Source: Euborellia annulipes
Lineage: Eukaryota > Arthropoda > Insecta > Dermaptera > Anisolabididae
Assembly (NCBI GenBank): GCA_023213315.1
Contig: JAKCPI010031710.1
Span: 1 to 64,000, forward strand
Reading direction: 5' to 3'
Length of the DNA stretch: 64,000 bases
Part shown: positions 10,501 to 22,489 of the stretch, piece after piece
Layout: every line of letters starts with the position of its first letter
How positions within the stretch are numbered: the stretch's first letter is position 1
The notes under the pieces: generated by a model
The model's input: only the letters and a program-made list of their open reading frames with translations
The model's database searches: none
Told to the model about the DNA's origin: nothing
Program-made: the position numbers and the translations under genes

Positions 10501-11859
10501 ACTCTAGTTCAAATCTCTCGAGGTACAATTTTTTTTTTTTTTTTTCAACTGTGTTTTATTCTAAGTTTTTTGTCTCCACATTTTATAAAAAAGACCCAGC
10601 AAAAATTGATTGCTTTTGATAAAATTTCCCAATAAATATTACGAATGACTTGCTTAATACACTCTGCTCTTCTTTTCAAAGAGAGAGAATTTTTTTTTTA
10701 TTTAAAAAAAAAAAAAAAAAGCAAGCCTATATCATTAATATCAAAAGAAAAGATCCTCCCTTCAAAGTCTAAGGCGCCTAAAATAATTACTTGACTTATT
10801 GACTCCCAATTCAAAGAAAGAAAGGGAAAAGAAAAAAAAAAAGTCTTTCATCCTCTCTCCCTCTTCTCATTTCAATCTCTTCTGAATTTATTTTATTTTA
10901 ATTTTTTTTTTTTTTTTTAAAGTAGCTCTTCTCTCATTTGTAAATGCTTCAATGATTCTTCTTCAGTTGAATTCATTTTTTTTTTTAATTAACGCTCTTA
11001 CTGGATATTCAATGAATAAAAATATATATAAAAAAGATTATCTAATTAATAGTCCGTTTTTTTTCTCCATATTGTGTATTTTAAATTTAAAAAGAAAAAA
11101 AAAATATTTTCAAATAATTATAAGGATTAATTAATAAGAGAAAAATAAAAAAATAATAATTAATAAATAAGTCAAATATTATTTAGCATAATTTCAAAGG
11201 GATCTAGATGATATATAACTATGAATATAAACTTAATAGGTTAGTAAACAATAGTATATGTAAATAAACAAAAAATAATAATTCTATTTTTTGACAATAT
11301 ATCAATATTAATTATTGATCATTTTCAGGGAGAATAATTTCATTCATTAGGATAAAATCAAATTATGTATAAAAAAAAAAAAAAAAAAAAACAATTTATA
11401 AAGAATTGAAAATCTCTTAATTATTGTGTCAACAAAATAGATAAAATTTAATTAAGGTTTAAATTAACAAAATTGAACGTGAGTAACAAAAAAAAAAAAT
11501 AATAAATAAAATAACAGCATTTATTTTCGTTAGAAAATTACAAAGAGTAATAACAAAAAGCAGCAACCCATCGTTCGTATATTCTTTGTGGGGTGCGATT
11601 AATTTGTGATAATATTATTTTATTTTAAAATCATAGGTATTAATTAATAATGAGAATAAAAAAGGAAATAAAATTGAAAAGAATAATTGAAGCCTAAGAA
11701 ATTCAAATATTAATTATCACCCAATTCAAAGAGATGTAGAATATATATAAATTAGAAAACAATAAATCAGATTTATAAAGCAAAATCCTGATTCTTTGGT
11801 TGAAAAAGACAAAATACGAAAATATTTTATTAGACAAATATTTTATCTTAATTCTTTGT
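10501..11859. other. AT-rich sequence with homopolymer runs, no gene recognised
   Basis: The start repeats the family B SINE tail (AGTTCAAATCTCTCGAGG). The remainder is AT-rich with many A and T runs. Open frames are short and low-complexity. Traces of repeat J (AAAGAGATGTAGAATATATA) occur near 11730. Confidence 0.3.
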
Positions 11860-12265
11860 TTATAATATTTCCAAAATTCAAATTTACTTTCAGACTTGAT
11901 ATCATTAAAAAAAGATTGCTTCTTTCAGTTTAACTTTAAAAATTACATAATGTTTCGTCCACTCATTTTGTGGTCTTTTAAAATCACAAGAAATGTTGGC
12001 AATTCTATCTGAAGTGAGTTGAGAAAAAACAATATGGCTGCCGCTTTACAAAACCCCAACGCCCGACCGATTGCAGCGCCTCTATGTAGAGATTGACATA
12101 AACTGAGGCGCTGCAATCGATCGTACAATACAGATGGCGTTGGTGTGCGGCAGCCATATTGTTTAATGACAAAATGAGTGATCGAAAAACGTTATGTAAT
12201 TTTTTATAATTAAACTGTAAAGAGCAATTAATTTTTATTTAAAAAATTTGAATTTTTTTTTTTTA
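11860..12265. repeat. Palindromic element P2 with diverged hammerhead-like ends
   Basis: Outer arms of roughly 100 bp are inverted around 12050. Landmarks are TACATAATGTTTCGTCCACT on the left and its counterpart near GATCGAAAAACGTTATGTAA on the right. Nested inside are a second inverted pair (CAATATGGCTGCCGC with GCGGCAGCCATATTG) and a third (GCGCCTC with GAGGCGC). The arm sequence ATGAGTGGACGAAACATTA matches the arm of P5 (61918-62301), so both belong to one family. The open frame here is a shadow of the palindrome. Confidence 0.6.
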
Positions 12266-12819
12266 AATATTTCTAACCTAAAAACTTTTGTTTATTTTCT
12301 ACCATCTTGTTTCATATTAATTTAACGAACAATAAGCCATATTAATAAAATAATAATAAAAAAACTTCTTCTTTACGACCTCTATTATAGTGCAAAAAGA
12401 AAGTTTGAAATATTTCTAGAAAAAAAAAGAAAGAAGAGTATCAAAGAATTTCGATCCTCTTTTTGGTTTGCTTTTGTATCAAATAAATATCAGCGAGAGA
12501 GAGACGCACACGTATATTTAAGGTGGTTGTTTATCAAAAAAAACAACAACAACAACATGGAGAGGGAAAAGTTTTAATATGTTTCGCAAAAGTGTATGCA
12601 TATAGAGTCCAAAGGCCAAACAAAATAACTTTGCAAGTTTTTTTTTGTTTTTTTTTTTTTTGCTTCTCTCAACTCCCTTTTAGTTGTAGTTTGATTTAAT
12701 ATTAAAGCGGTGAACAAAAAGCGATGATTAAATTGAATCCTGACGAGTCAACAACCAAAGGATTGAATGATTGATTGATTGATTAATGCTCTGAGTTTTT
12801 CACTTATACAAGGGAGTTA

Positions 12820-12880
12820 TTAAAAAAAATCTGGTGTAGGTCACACCAGATTTTTTTGTTTCGAGTTATATTTAGTTCCC
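12820..12880. repeat. Solo terminal hairpin of repeat C
   Basis: AAAAATCTGGTGTAGG is followed at once by GTCACACCAGATTTTT. This is the 3' hairpin of repeat C with its loop deleted, and then the ATATTTAGTTCC segment typical of the copies at 9943 and 44478. Confidence 0.55.
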
Positions 12881-12927
12881 CGGGGGGGGAAATATTTTTC
12901 ACTAGAGGATCAATATATTGACAATTG

Positions 12928-12985
12928 CTTAGCCCTGAGGATGGTTCTATATGCGACCGAAACATCGGACCTGGTACATTAATTA
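12928..12985 (+). ncRNA. Hammerhead-like motif
   Basis: CTGAGGA fits CUGANGA and is followed by T, a stem of four pairs (GGTT with GACC around TCTATATGC), GAAA, CATC and GGACC. Stem I is only two or three pairs, so activity is doubtful. It is the same block order as the better motifs at 29246-29287 and 31397-31436. Confidence 0.35.
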
Positions 12986-13104
12986 ATAAATATTGGAGGA
13001 ATCCAGAAACCTTGAAACTAAATTTATAATATTTTTGCTGTCTTCAAAGCACAAATATTTTTTATTGTATTTTTTTGGTATAGCTTTTATTAGATGAATA
13101 AGAG

Positions 13105-14745
13105 AGCGTTAATAGAAAAATAGTTTTTTTCTTTACATAACGTATATTTTTTATTACATATTTTAAAAGTTACCATTTTTCTGAGTAAAAATGATATATA
13201 ACTCTTTTGGTTAAATTTATTGCATTTAGGTTAAAAAACATCTTAGTTTGTTGAAGCGTTGAGCGTCAGTCGGCCATTTTTGTAAACAAAATCAATTTTA
13301 ATTGAATTATTAATTATAAATTAAGAATCTTTAGATTTTATTTAACAAACAGAGAGAGAAGATTTTTGTTTTAAAATAACAAAAAAAATTTGTTATATAT
13401 CAGGAAATGGATATTAAAATAATAATAAAAATGTTGAAATTGTATTTGCAGAACATAAAAAATAATATGATAACATTTTTTTTGATTAGATAAAATTATT
13501 GACCAGAAAAATAGAGTGAGTGTGTGTCCGTGAGTGGCGGAATTCTAATTCAAAAAACGTGTAAACGGAAATGTGTTAAAAAATGTTGTTAATATGATTT
13601 GTTTATTAACAATAAAAATTATCTTTTTTTTTATTATTATTATTATTATTGCTACTTACTTATAATTTGGATTTTAAGAAATAATTTAAAATTTTTATAT
13701 TTATTTCGACAATTAGTTGCGTTTTAAATAAAATATCTACGATGTTAATTCGTCTATATGAACCAACGAATGTACATTTTTTTTGTTTATGTTTATATAT
13801 CTTCTACATCTCATTGAATCTGTTCTAATTAAGTGTTTGAGTCTCTTTGACTTTATTTGTTGTTTGTTTAATTATTCTTTTTATAAACAATCTCTTTATT
13901 TCTTTTATTAAAATGAAATAATAATATCAACTTAATTATCATCTAATTTAAATATTTTAATTTTATTTTGTTTTTTAAAGAATTCATTATCTGATGATGT
14001 AAATTAAAATAAAATATAATTTTACTCAAATTAAAAGCATAAATGCTAAGATCTCGTATAATATAAAAAAAAAAAATTAGAAATATTGAGGAGTGATTAT
14101 CAAAAATTAATAACAACTAAAACTTTGACGATATTCTAGGAAATATATACGATAATTAAAATTATTTATCAACCGTAGGCTCTAGTTCTGGGATTGAAAG
14201 TGAACTACGTTAAGTAATTTCCATAACAAGCCTTTACAATATAGGCTACAGGGGAGTTGTACCTAGAACTTGTACCTAAAAGACTTTCTCTCTCGCTTTA
14301 GTGCATTTATATCAATGAGAGAGAGGCAATTCCAGCTATTGAACAACTAACTGGCTGGCTAACGTTAAACTCGAAACTTAAACTATTAATTAAACCTCAC
14401 ACGAATTACCTCTGACAAATAAGAAAATTTTTTTAAATTAAACTTGTCATAATTTTAACAAAACTATGGAATTTGTATTACAACTTTTGATTCAAATGAG
14501 AGAAAATATAATATATTAAATCTCATATTAATTATTTGATTAAAAAGTTTTTGTTTACACAAAATGGCCGACCGACTGACGCTTTCCACTTGAACAAAAA
14601 AAGATGTTTTTTATCTAATTGAAACAAATTAATATACAAGGGATGTATATCATTCGATTCAGAAAAATGGCAACTTTTAGAATATCTAGGCTATATAATA
14701 AAAAACAATTTTTTTTTTTTAACAAAAAACTGAAATTCTTTTTTA
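13105..14745. mobile_element. Long inverted-repeat element (family K) with nested repeat J
   Basis: Both ends carry the same block in opposite orientation: ATTTTAAAAGTTACCATTTT, then AATGATATATAAC, and about 100 bp further in GCGTCAGTCGGCCATTTT. The left end is about 13105-13330 and the right about 14525-14745. The middle holds repeat J (13740-14010) and other AT-rich DNA, with no transposase. Single K ends recur at 30510, 31740, 35375 and 37065. Confidence 0.5.
13740..14010. repeat. Dispersed repeat J, copy 3
   Basis: Matches 8088-8395 and 9035-9350 from GTTTATATATCTTCTACATC through TTTGACTTTATTTGTTG. It lies inside the long inverted-repeat element. Confidence 0.6.
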
Positions 14746-15914
14746 TTATGTAAGAAAAGAATAATCAATTTTCCTAAATCGTCCAAAAATCATTCAATTC
14801 TTAGGTCTACAAATAGATAAAATTTTATCTCACAATAGAATAATTTTTTTTGTGTGTGTGTTTTTTGTATGGAAAAATTAAATCCCAAACTTTGAAGAAG
14901 GTTAAAATAATATTTTTAGAATATTAACTTTAAGTGAGCAACAATAAATATAATGTTAAATGATGGAGGTAATTATCTAATAAATGAAAAACAAAAGCAT
15001 TATTAATCAACAATGGAAATAAAATAATTGAAACCTAAGAATATAATTAATTAATAATCGAAAATTAAAAAAAAAAATTAAATAAATTCTGTCCAAAATA
15101 CAAGCGTCAATTTGATTTTTATTCTTTACATATATATGTATTTATATACCTTCTAGACCTCTTGAAATTTGGTCAATTGTTGTTTATTATTCTTTTCTAT
15201 TGTATTACGGAATTTAATATATTGTTAGAGATAATTTTTTTAACGAAAGAAAATTATAATTGATCAACTTGTAACGTTTTCTTTAAATAGAGAGAGAGAG
15301 ATGATAGCAAACATTTCACAACGCAAGTCATTAACTGTTCAAACTGAATGACAACAGACAGAGAGGGAGATTATCTTGCAAATTCATCAATGGAATAATT
15401 AAAATTCAATTGGATTTTTTTTTCCTTTTTTGCATTTCTTCGTCTGATTTCCAAACATCAATATTTGCATTTGGTTGGATTGATGAAAACGGAAACGATT
15501 TCATTTGAAGCCCATTGTTATTTAAATCTCATTAATAAATTTCAATATATATTTTTAATTATAGAATAATATTTGTGGAATTTAAATAATTTTTTTTTGT
15601 CTAAATTTTTCAATTTTAACTTGGAAACTATTTGACGAATTTTTATGGGGCTTTTTTTCAATATTTAGTAAATTTTCTTTTCTTTTATCACAACTTTTGG
15701 CTCTGGAACGTGCCTTCATAAGAATTTATAAATATCTGCTATTATTTTTTTTTTTCTTTTATTCGTTTTTCTTTTATTAAGATTTCCAAAAACAATTTTT
15801 TTTAGAATTTTTTTTTTTTATTAAATATTCAAATTATACACTAGGTTATATGTTTCAAAATATTAATTTAATATTCAAACTACTAAATTATTAAATATTC
15901 ATATAACCTACAAA
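14746..15914. other. AT-rich sequence, no gene recognised
   Basis: No coding signal. A right-half fragment of the palindromic family I (TTTGACGAATTTTTATGGGG) lies at about 15630-15655. The rest is poly-A/T-rich DNA with GA-rich stretches near 15290 and 15360. Confidence 0.3.
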
Positions 15915-16175
15915 CAGGGGCGTATATAAGGGGGGGCCGAGGGGGCCCGGGCCCCCCCCCGAAATTTCCCAAACACATATACATATATAGGGATATACAG
16001 ACATCAGCGCAACAAATTTTTCCGCAGGATGGACAACTTTGGTTTCGCAATAGAAAAAATGTTCCGCAAAAAATTTCGTGTGAAAAAAAATATAGTTTCT
16101 TAAAAAAAAAAATTTTCCGCAGAAAAATTTTTGAGTTCGGGCCCCCCCCGAAAAAAATTTCTATATACGCCCCTG
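15915..16175. mobile_element. hAT-type MITE with 8-bp target duplication, copy 1
   Basis: The termini are CAGGGGCGTATATA and its inverse TATATACGCCCCTG. The exact 8-bp duplication CCTACAAA flanks it (15907-15914 and 16176-16183). The interior holds long G and C runs and GGATATACAGACATCAGCGC. The copy at 27203-27456 is in the opposite orientation and also has an exact 8-bp duplication. The 8-bp site and the CAGGGGCG start are diagnostic of hAT. There is no transposase. Confidence 0.9.
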
Positions 16176-16392
16176 CCTACAAATAAAGACAAGGCATCAA
16201 ATTGAAGGAATTCGTGTCCTGTTTCAATTCAATTATTTATTTTGAAAATATAATTCATGGGCAAAGTTCAGAATTAATAATTTAGAATTTAAAACTTTAA
16301 TTTCTCTTTGAAATTAATTGCACGGCACGGAAGAGGTTGAAAGAAGTGAAAAGACGACCTGAAGGCGGGTTATGCAGCTGGTTTTATTAAAA

Positions 16393-16825
16393 AAAAAATC
16401 ATTGTGTGGTTTTATGAAAGCACGATGCAAGTGAAACTTTTTTTTTTCGGATCGTAGGCGTTTAACAGAAAATTTTCAGAAAATTAAGGGTATTAAAATC
16501 GCGTTTTTAATCTTAACTTAATAATTAGAAAATGTGAAATCAATAGACGGATGTTAAAAACTGAGAACAATATTTATTTAGCAATTGAATCATTTTAAAT
16601 TATTTTAAAAATTATATTTTATCAATTTAAAAATTGAATAATTAAATCTCACTATTATTTTTTTATAATTCGTCATATATATTAAATTTCAACTTTCCTA
16701 TTTTTGTCGTTACAGCTTGTGACGTCATGGCTTGCAGCGTCACGACCCTTGACGCGACATGCTGATAGAAGAGTGAAAAAATTTGAGGCCATCAAATAAA
16801 AGTTTCACCTTAAAAAAATAATAAA
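16393..16825 (+). repeat. Dispersed repeat A, uninterrupted copy
   Basis: The continuous reference copy of this family in the window, about 430 bp from CATTGTGTGGTTTTATGAAA to AAATAAAAGTTTCACC. It is used here to define the insertion site of the foldback element at 2917-4822. It contains two TGACGTCA-like phrases near 16720, but I see no function for them. Confidence 0.7.
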
Positions 16826-17936
16826 ATAAACTTCGCCGCATAAAAGACTTAGCGCAAGTGCTCTCCCCCCCCCCCTCATTATTATAGCCATAATAAAATC
16901 GTAGTCACTTAGAGGGAAATTGAAAAATTTAATTTTTTTTTTTTACTCCCTCTGGGGACTCTATAAAAGGTCAGAAAATAAATAAATTCTTCATCGGGTG
17001 GGTTGGGGAGAAATTTTTTCCCTTTCGCTCACCCTTTTATCAATACTTATACTCAAAGAAATTGGCGAGTCCATAAACTAGACCATAAAGAAGATATTCC
17101 AAATAAATGGGTTTTTTCCCCCTTCAAAAAAAAAAAAATAAAATAAAAAGCAATTTCCCCCACGCTCTCTGATCAATATTCGATATTTTGTTTTCATTTA
17201 ATCAAACATTTCTTTATTTAGTTTATCTCTAAATGAGTTATTCGACCCGGTCCATTAGAGAGAATTTTAATTCTCACTTGAAAAAAAAAACCCCCATAAA
17301 AATTCGTCAAGTAGTTTCAAATTTCAGAAAATTAATTAAATCTCACAATTATTATTCTATAATTAATCATATATAAATTAAATTAATCAGCGCTAATTTC
17401 CATGTTTTTATATAAATAACAAATTTTTTTATACATATATTAAAATATCGGAAAATTTTTTATTTTTTGTGTGTTTGCAAGCCTGAGAAAGAGCCGAAAC
17501 TGTTTTAAAATATTTTTATATCAATAACTTAAAAATAGTGTAATTCTTTTAGGGTTAAATTTAATATTAATATTAAAACTGAAATAACCTTAATTAAAAA
17601 AAAAAAAAATTATAATTCAACAATTGAAATCTAATAATATAATTAATTAATAATTAGAATATAGAATTTTTTTTTTTTTGATGAATTTCATTTTTTTACT
17701 AACTTTATAATATGGATCGTTTATTTTTTATTTATTTATTTATTTATTTTTTTTTTTTTATTATTTCGCCCGTTTAGCCGCACGCCATTGGGCCAAAACG
17801 TCTTCAAAATAAATACTTAAAAATTAACCTAAACCAACAAATGGGCAAAATAAATAAATAAAAAAAAAAAAAACCTAAACCATACAAGAATATAATTCAA
17901 CAATTGAAATCTAATAATATAATTAATTAATAATTA
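16826..17936. other. AT-rich sequence with one half of a family I palindrome
   Basis: 17290-17380 carries CCATAAAAATTCGTCAAGTA and AAATCTCACAATTATTATTC, the left half of the palindromic family seen complete at 40557, 53395 and 60395. Otherwise homopolymer-rich with no coding frame. Confidence 0.4.
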
Positions 17937-18235
17937 TGCCCACGGGGGGTGGTGTGGGGGTTGGGGGGCTCCCCCCTTCTTACAACCGGGGGGGGTTGGG
18001 CCCCCCGGGGGCTCTGGTGTTTTTTTTAACCCTATTTGGTACCGATATGTTTTAAATAAAACCCCCCCCCCTTATATATTTAAATATTAATATATATTGT
18101 TATTGTTTTTTTTTTTTTGGGCTGGGGCTGAGAAAGAGAGTGTGTGTGTGTGTGTGTGGGTGTGAGTGAGAGAGAGAGAGAGAATGTATAAATAAAAAAA
18201 AAAAAAAAAAAAAAAAATAATAATTATAAATATAG
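17937..18235 (+). repeat. Corrupted SINE A-like sequence dominated by G and C runs
   Basis: The start GCCCACGGGGGGTGGTGTGG follows the SINE A head (2192 onwards), and the order GT-rich, GA-rich, A-tail at the end is conserved. The tRNA-like part is riddled with runs of G and C where the other copies have mixed sequence. Either this is a very degenerate copy or the assembly here contains base-calling errors; the latter seems plausible because the changes are almost all to G or C. Confidence 0.45.
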
Positions 18236-18312
18236 GAAAAATACTTAATGAATGTGACCTTGGAAATAAAATTATTTTTTTATGAATTTCATTTTTTACT
18301 AACTTTATAATA

Positions 18313-18890
18313 TACTAGTCGCAAAGCCCGCCTTCGGCGGGCTTTCCGCCTAGCCAGGGGGCAGCGCCCCTGGACCCCTGCTCGCCGAAGGCGAGCAAGT
18401 TTATTCCCAATTTGGGATATTATATATGCAAGTGTTAAGATGTTAAGGAAGGATCTTATATTCAAGCGAGGCGAGGGTACCGATTGGGATCAGCACAAAA
18501 GGGTCTGTTTATGACTGTTTAAAGGGTCAGTCACCTGAGTCCTCTCTTCGTTTTTCAACTGCTGCGTAGCCCCGCCCCCAGCCCATAGTCAGGTAGGAAG
18601 CTGGTTCACACAGCACAAAGGACGCTCTCTAATTTCTAGCCAACTTGTTGATTTTGTGTTCCCATATTGAAGAAATTTGATTATAATTAATTTTCCAAAA
18701 CATTTAAGAGATTCAAAATATTACTACGTTACTCCCAGAGCCATGTATTATAGGTGTACTTAATTTCAAATGGATTCATTGAAAATTGTGGATTTCTATA
18801 GAACATATACATACATATTTACATACATACATACATTTTTCTCATTTCATTTTTATATATATAGATAGATATAGATATATACATTCTACA
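18313..18890 (+). repeat. Dispersed repeat D, copy 1
   Basis: The head reads ACTAGTCGCAAAGCCCGCC and then CGGCGGGCTTTCCGCCTAGC, a GC-rich palindromic 5' end unlike the AT-rich surroundings. The body continues to ATTCATTGAAAATTGTGGAT. It is colinear with 62873-63057 plus 63753-63935, which is interrupted by repeat C. Related heads are at 43098 and 54195. Non-coding. Confidence 0.65.
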
Positions 18891-19949
18891 TCTCAGATTT
18901 GTATCTATTCACAAACAAATATAGAAAATGTCATGTTATAGGTATTTAAATCAGAGCTTAATGTTTTTTTTTCTTTTTCAGCTTCTGATGTCTTTTAGGG
19001 GTTATAATTTTTGACATGAATGCAATATTTTCTCTCTATTAAAAACAATGAACAGCTTAGACTAAATAAAAAGTCTTATGATAAAAAAAAGAACAAAAAA
19101 TTTGTGATTCATAAGACGAAGATGGAATCACATTTATATCTAAGGATTTCCATGTGAGTTTTTGTTTATTTTTTTTGTTGTTGATCTAATCCATCTGTTT
19201 GGTGCAAAAGGGAAGGAAGGAATGATGAATCATACTAATCATTCATACTACTCGGCCGCAGCTGTGAATACATTTATTTATTTATAAAAACATTTCAATT
19301 GACAGATGCTTTATAAACATCATCACTAAAAAGGCTTTGAAATATTCAAATTAATTAATATGAAATTAATCGAGGTGATAATTTAAAGTAATAAATAAAT
19401 TTCCATTCATTCCATTGTGGATTAAATAACCTTCAATTCAAGATGTTCCTTTCTCGGCATTCTTGGCAAACAAACGAAATTAAAACATTTAATCAATTAT
19501 TAAAAAAAGGGGAAAAATTTTCAACAATCAGCCATTGTTAAAAATTAAATAATGCAATTAAAAGTTAAAAATTAAATAATGCAATTAAAAGGAGTGTTAC
19601 CAACTATTAAAGATTAAAATCACTAAAATAATTTGTTATTATACAACAATTTTTTTACAAACAGGTGTCTTATCCTCTAGAAGAGGACAAAGTTCTATAT
19701 AAATTTAAACATATAAATCTATCGGTCATAGAATCAGTCATCCCGCCTACACACACATAGAGAGGCTTATGATATTTTTCAAAGGGGCGACTACGAACTA
19801 GGAAATAATTCCCAACACTAAATTCAACCAAGAGTGCGGAGAAAGGAACTTCTTGAATTGAAGATAAAATTCTACCGGACCAATATCTGTAAATTTTAAA
19901 TTAGAATAAATAACAAGTTAGTGAGTGGCAGAGGAGGATTTTTTTATGA

Positions 19950-20170
19950 ATCAGGAAGCCGTAGGAAGCCAGGAGATTAAATTAAAAACAATCTTTTATT
20001 TAATTTTTATTTGCCGGGCAATTATGGGCAAATAATTGTCAACAATACACTATCTTTGTTTGTTGACAATTATTTGCCCTAATGAAGGTCGTGATAGACG
20101 ACACCGAAACGTCAGCAAAAAAATTAAATAAAAGATTTTTTTTTATTTTTAATCCCCTGGCTGCAAAGTT
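19950..20170. repeat. Palindromic element P3 with hammerhead-like motif
   Basis: The outer arms (GATTAAATTAAAAACAATCT on the left and AAATTAAATAAAAGATTTTT on the right) and inner arms (GGGCAAATAATTGTCAACAA with its inverse) form a double palindrome. On the + strand 20080-20123 reads CTAATGA, A, GGTCGT, a short loop, ACGAC, ACC, GAAACGTC. One core base differs from CUGANGA. The outer GCAGCCAGGGGATTA and TTTGCAGCC phrases match P4 at 31252-31487. Confidence 0.55.
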
Positions 20171-21395
20171 CCTTACTGATTAAATCTTCACAGCCATAAG
20201 ACATTAAATTTTATATGAATGTTTCTATAAATTTGTATGTAAGAGCAATGATTAGTAGTCGCTAAAAATAAAACAGAAATCAAAGAGATGTAGAAGGTAT
20301 ATATCTATATCTATATATATATATATATATATATATTATAAAGTTAGTAAAAAATGAAATTCACATTAATTATATTATCAGATTTCAATTGTTGAATTAT
20401 ATTGTTTTTAAATTAAATTGAATATATTAATAATTTATTCTTTTAATTAATGGATTAAAAAAAAAGACATTGAATCTTAATATAATTCGCTAATGTCTGT
20501 CTATTTATATGTCACAGTCTATTTGAACAATTTCCCGAAATTTCTATAATTTTTTTTTTTTTTGAGTTATAAATTGTTCAAGTTTCGATTTCTCTCTTAA
20601 GAGGAAACATTTATGTATTCTTTGCATTTTTGTGTATTCCATCAAAATCAAAGTCAATTAATTATAAGAATAAATAAAATAATTAAATCTCTCAAATGAA
20701 AAATTATAAAAATTGTTATATAATTAAATTTTCTTTTTAATTTTTTTTTTTCTCATTAATTGGACGAGCCAGAGAGGTGTCAAAGAGATCTCAATACTAG
20801 ACACAAAGGGTATTTATTTTTTTGTTTCCTATTCAGTTGGTTTAATTTCAACCCTATAGAAAGAGAAAACCATTTTTAATGTTTTATTATCTACAAATGA
20901 CAAATTTTGATTAAATTATTCATTGAAAACAAAAACAAAAAAAATATGACTTTTTTTTTGTTCATTTCACCATGCAAATAATTTTATCTCTTTTTCTCTC
21001 CCTTTTTTTTTTTTAATGATCTCTCTGCAACATCTCTCTATTTTTATTTATGACAAATTACATTTTATTCTAGATGTGACTAGAGCACATTTTTTTTAAT
21101 ATGCTTGTTCATTTACTAAAGTGAATAACTGGTGTAGCGGGCTAGGGTGTCGGCTTTCTACAAAGAAACAAAGCAGGCACTGGATTGGAATATTGGATCT
21201 CGCCACAATAGCCCCCAGGCAACTCTACGAGGTCTTCCTATGGAAGCGACATAAAGAAGATTCCCTCTCAGTGATGCATTTATAGACCACATCAAACAAA
21301 AATCTTGAAGATTTAACGTTAGGACGATTTAAGGAAATATGGATTAGTTAAACTCGGAAAGAGGCCCTTAACATGTTAACACAGCGCTGTCGAGA
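20171..21395. other. AT-rich sequence, no gene recognised
   Basis: TA-dinucleotide repeat at about 20305-20335, repeat J-like phrase at 20280, poly-T runs. 21120-21395 is more mixed in composition and adjoins the LINE fragment at 21396; it may be decayed LINE sequence but no frame is convincing. Confidence 0.3.
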
Positions 21396-21515
21396 TATGA
21401 AGACTTTATAGACTACCGTCAGGCTTTCGACTGTGTGAATCAGAAGAAAATGATGGGTTTGGACAAGGGAGACCTGAACATCATCATCGCTACATCATTC
21501 TACTTGAGTCAAACG
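21396..21515 (+). pseudogene. LINE reverse transcriptase fragment
   Basis: A 40-codon open stretch reads YEDFIDYRQAFDCVNQKKMM followed by GDLNIII. This matches reverse transcriptase motif A of non-LTR elements, where the Asp of AFD is catalytic. Nothing else of the enzyme is recognisable, and the next sequence belongs to a copia element on the other strand. Confidence 0.6.
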
Positions 21516-22435
21516 GCTGCTCTACCAGTTTGTACAATACGAGGTCTTCCTGGTCCTCTTCGTGGTTGAGAGTCATCCTCTTCTTGACTATCAGATGATT
21601 CGTCAGAATCGGGTATATTTTCTCGTTCAGGAGTCTTGAATTTATATGAAGACGGATTCGATTTCATTTGGAGACTTGTTCATTTCTTCTTCTCGATCTT
21701 CTTCATAAAGAAAATCTTCAAATTTATTTTCAGATCCGAAGCAATTTAAAAATTTAACATCTCGTGTAATTCTAATTTTTCTTTCAGAAGGGATCCACAC
21801 TCTGTAAGCTTTCGGCGTATCCGACGAATATTCCCTCGAGTCCTCTTCTTTGAAATTTCCCTTTATTTGGAGTCTTGTCTAGAATATATACTCTTGATCC
21901 GAAAGTCCTTAAGTATGAAATATTGGGACGCCTACCTATCCATTTTTCATATGGTGTACAATTTTTAAGAGGCTTGGTTATACACCGGTTACGAATATGG
22001 TTTGCAGTAGACACTGCTTCAGCCCAAAACGATGGCGGTAGTCCGGATTCGAGAAGCATGCAGCGAGCGGATTCTACAAGCGTCCTATTCTTACGCTCGG
22101 CTACACCATTTTGTTGAGGCGTATGAGCTGTTGTTAGACGTCGTCGAACCCCAGATGTTTTCGTCCATCGAAGAATTGCAATATTCTTTGCCGTTGTCGG
22201 ATTGTAGAGCTTTTATTTTACGACCAGTTTGATTTTCAGCGAAGTTTTTATATTCGCTGAATTTTGAAGTAACTTCGGACTTGTTACGAATAAAATAGGT
22301 TTCCATCCATCGACTGTAATCATAAGTAAAAGTGACGAAGTATTTGCAGCCTGATTTCGTTCGCATTGGACCACACACGTCGGAATGTACGATTTCGAGA
22401 GGGGCGGAAGAGCTTTCATCAATAATCATATTGAT
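21510..22435 (-). pseudogene. Ty1/copia retrotransposon remnant (integrase to RT linker)
   Basis: Reading from high to low coordinates: APLEIVHSDVCGPM and then FTYDYSRWMETYF, then ALQSDNGKEYCN (integrase core, two catalytic Asp residues), a frameshift near 22110, ARCMLLESGLPPSFWAEA, SYLRTFGSRVYI, GIFVGYAE, and AYRVWIPSERKIRITRDVKF, the conserved linker before the copia reverse transcriptase. It ends in acidic sequence followed by RRGPGRPRIVQT in a third frame. gag, protease, RT and LTRs are missing. At least three frameshifts or stops show it is dead. Confidence 0.85.
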
Positions 22436-22489
22436 TGCTCATTTTTGTTGGCTCAACTGAATTTTTATGTTCCTCTTTACAATTATAGA

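Noticed and set aside
16720..16760. TGACGTCA-like CRE sites in repeat A
   Set aside because: They lie in every copy of a dispersed repeat, so they are part of the element rather than evidence of gene regulation here.
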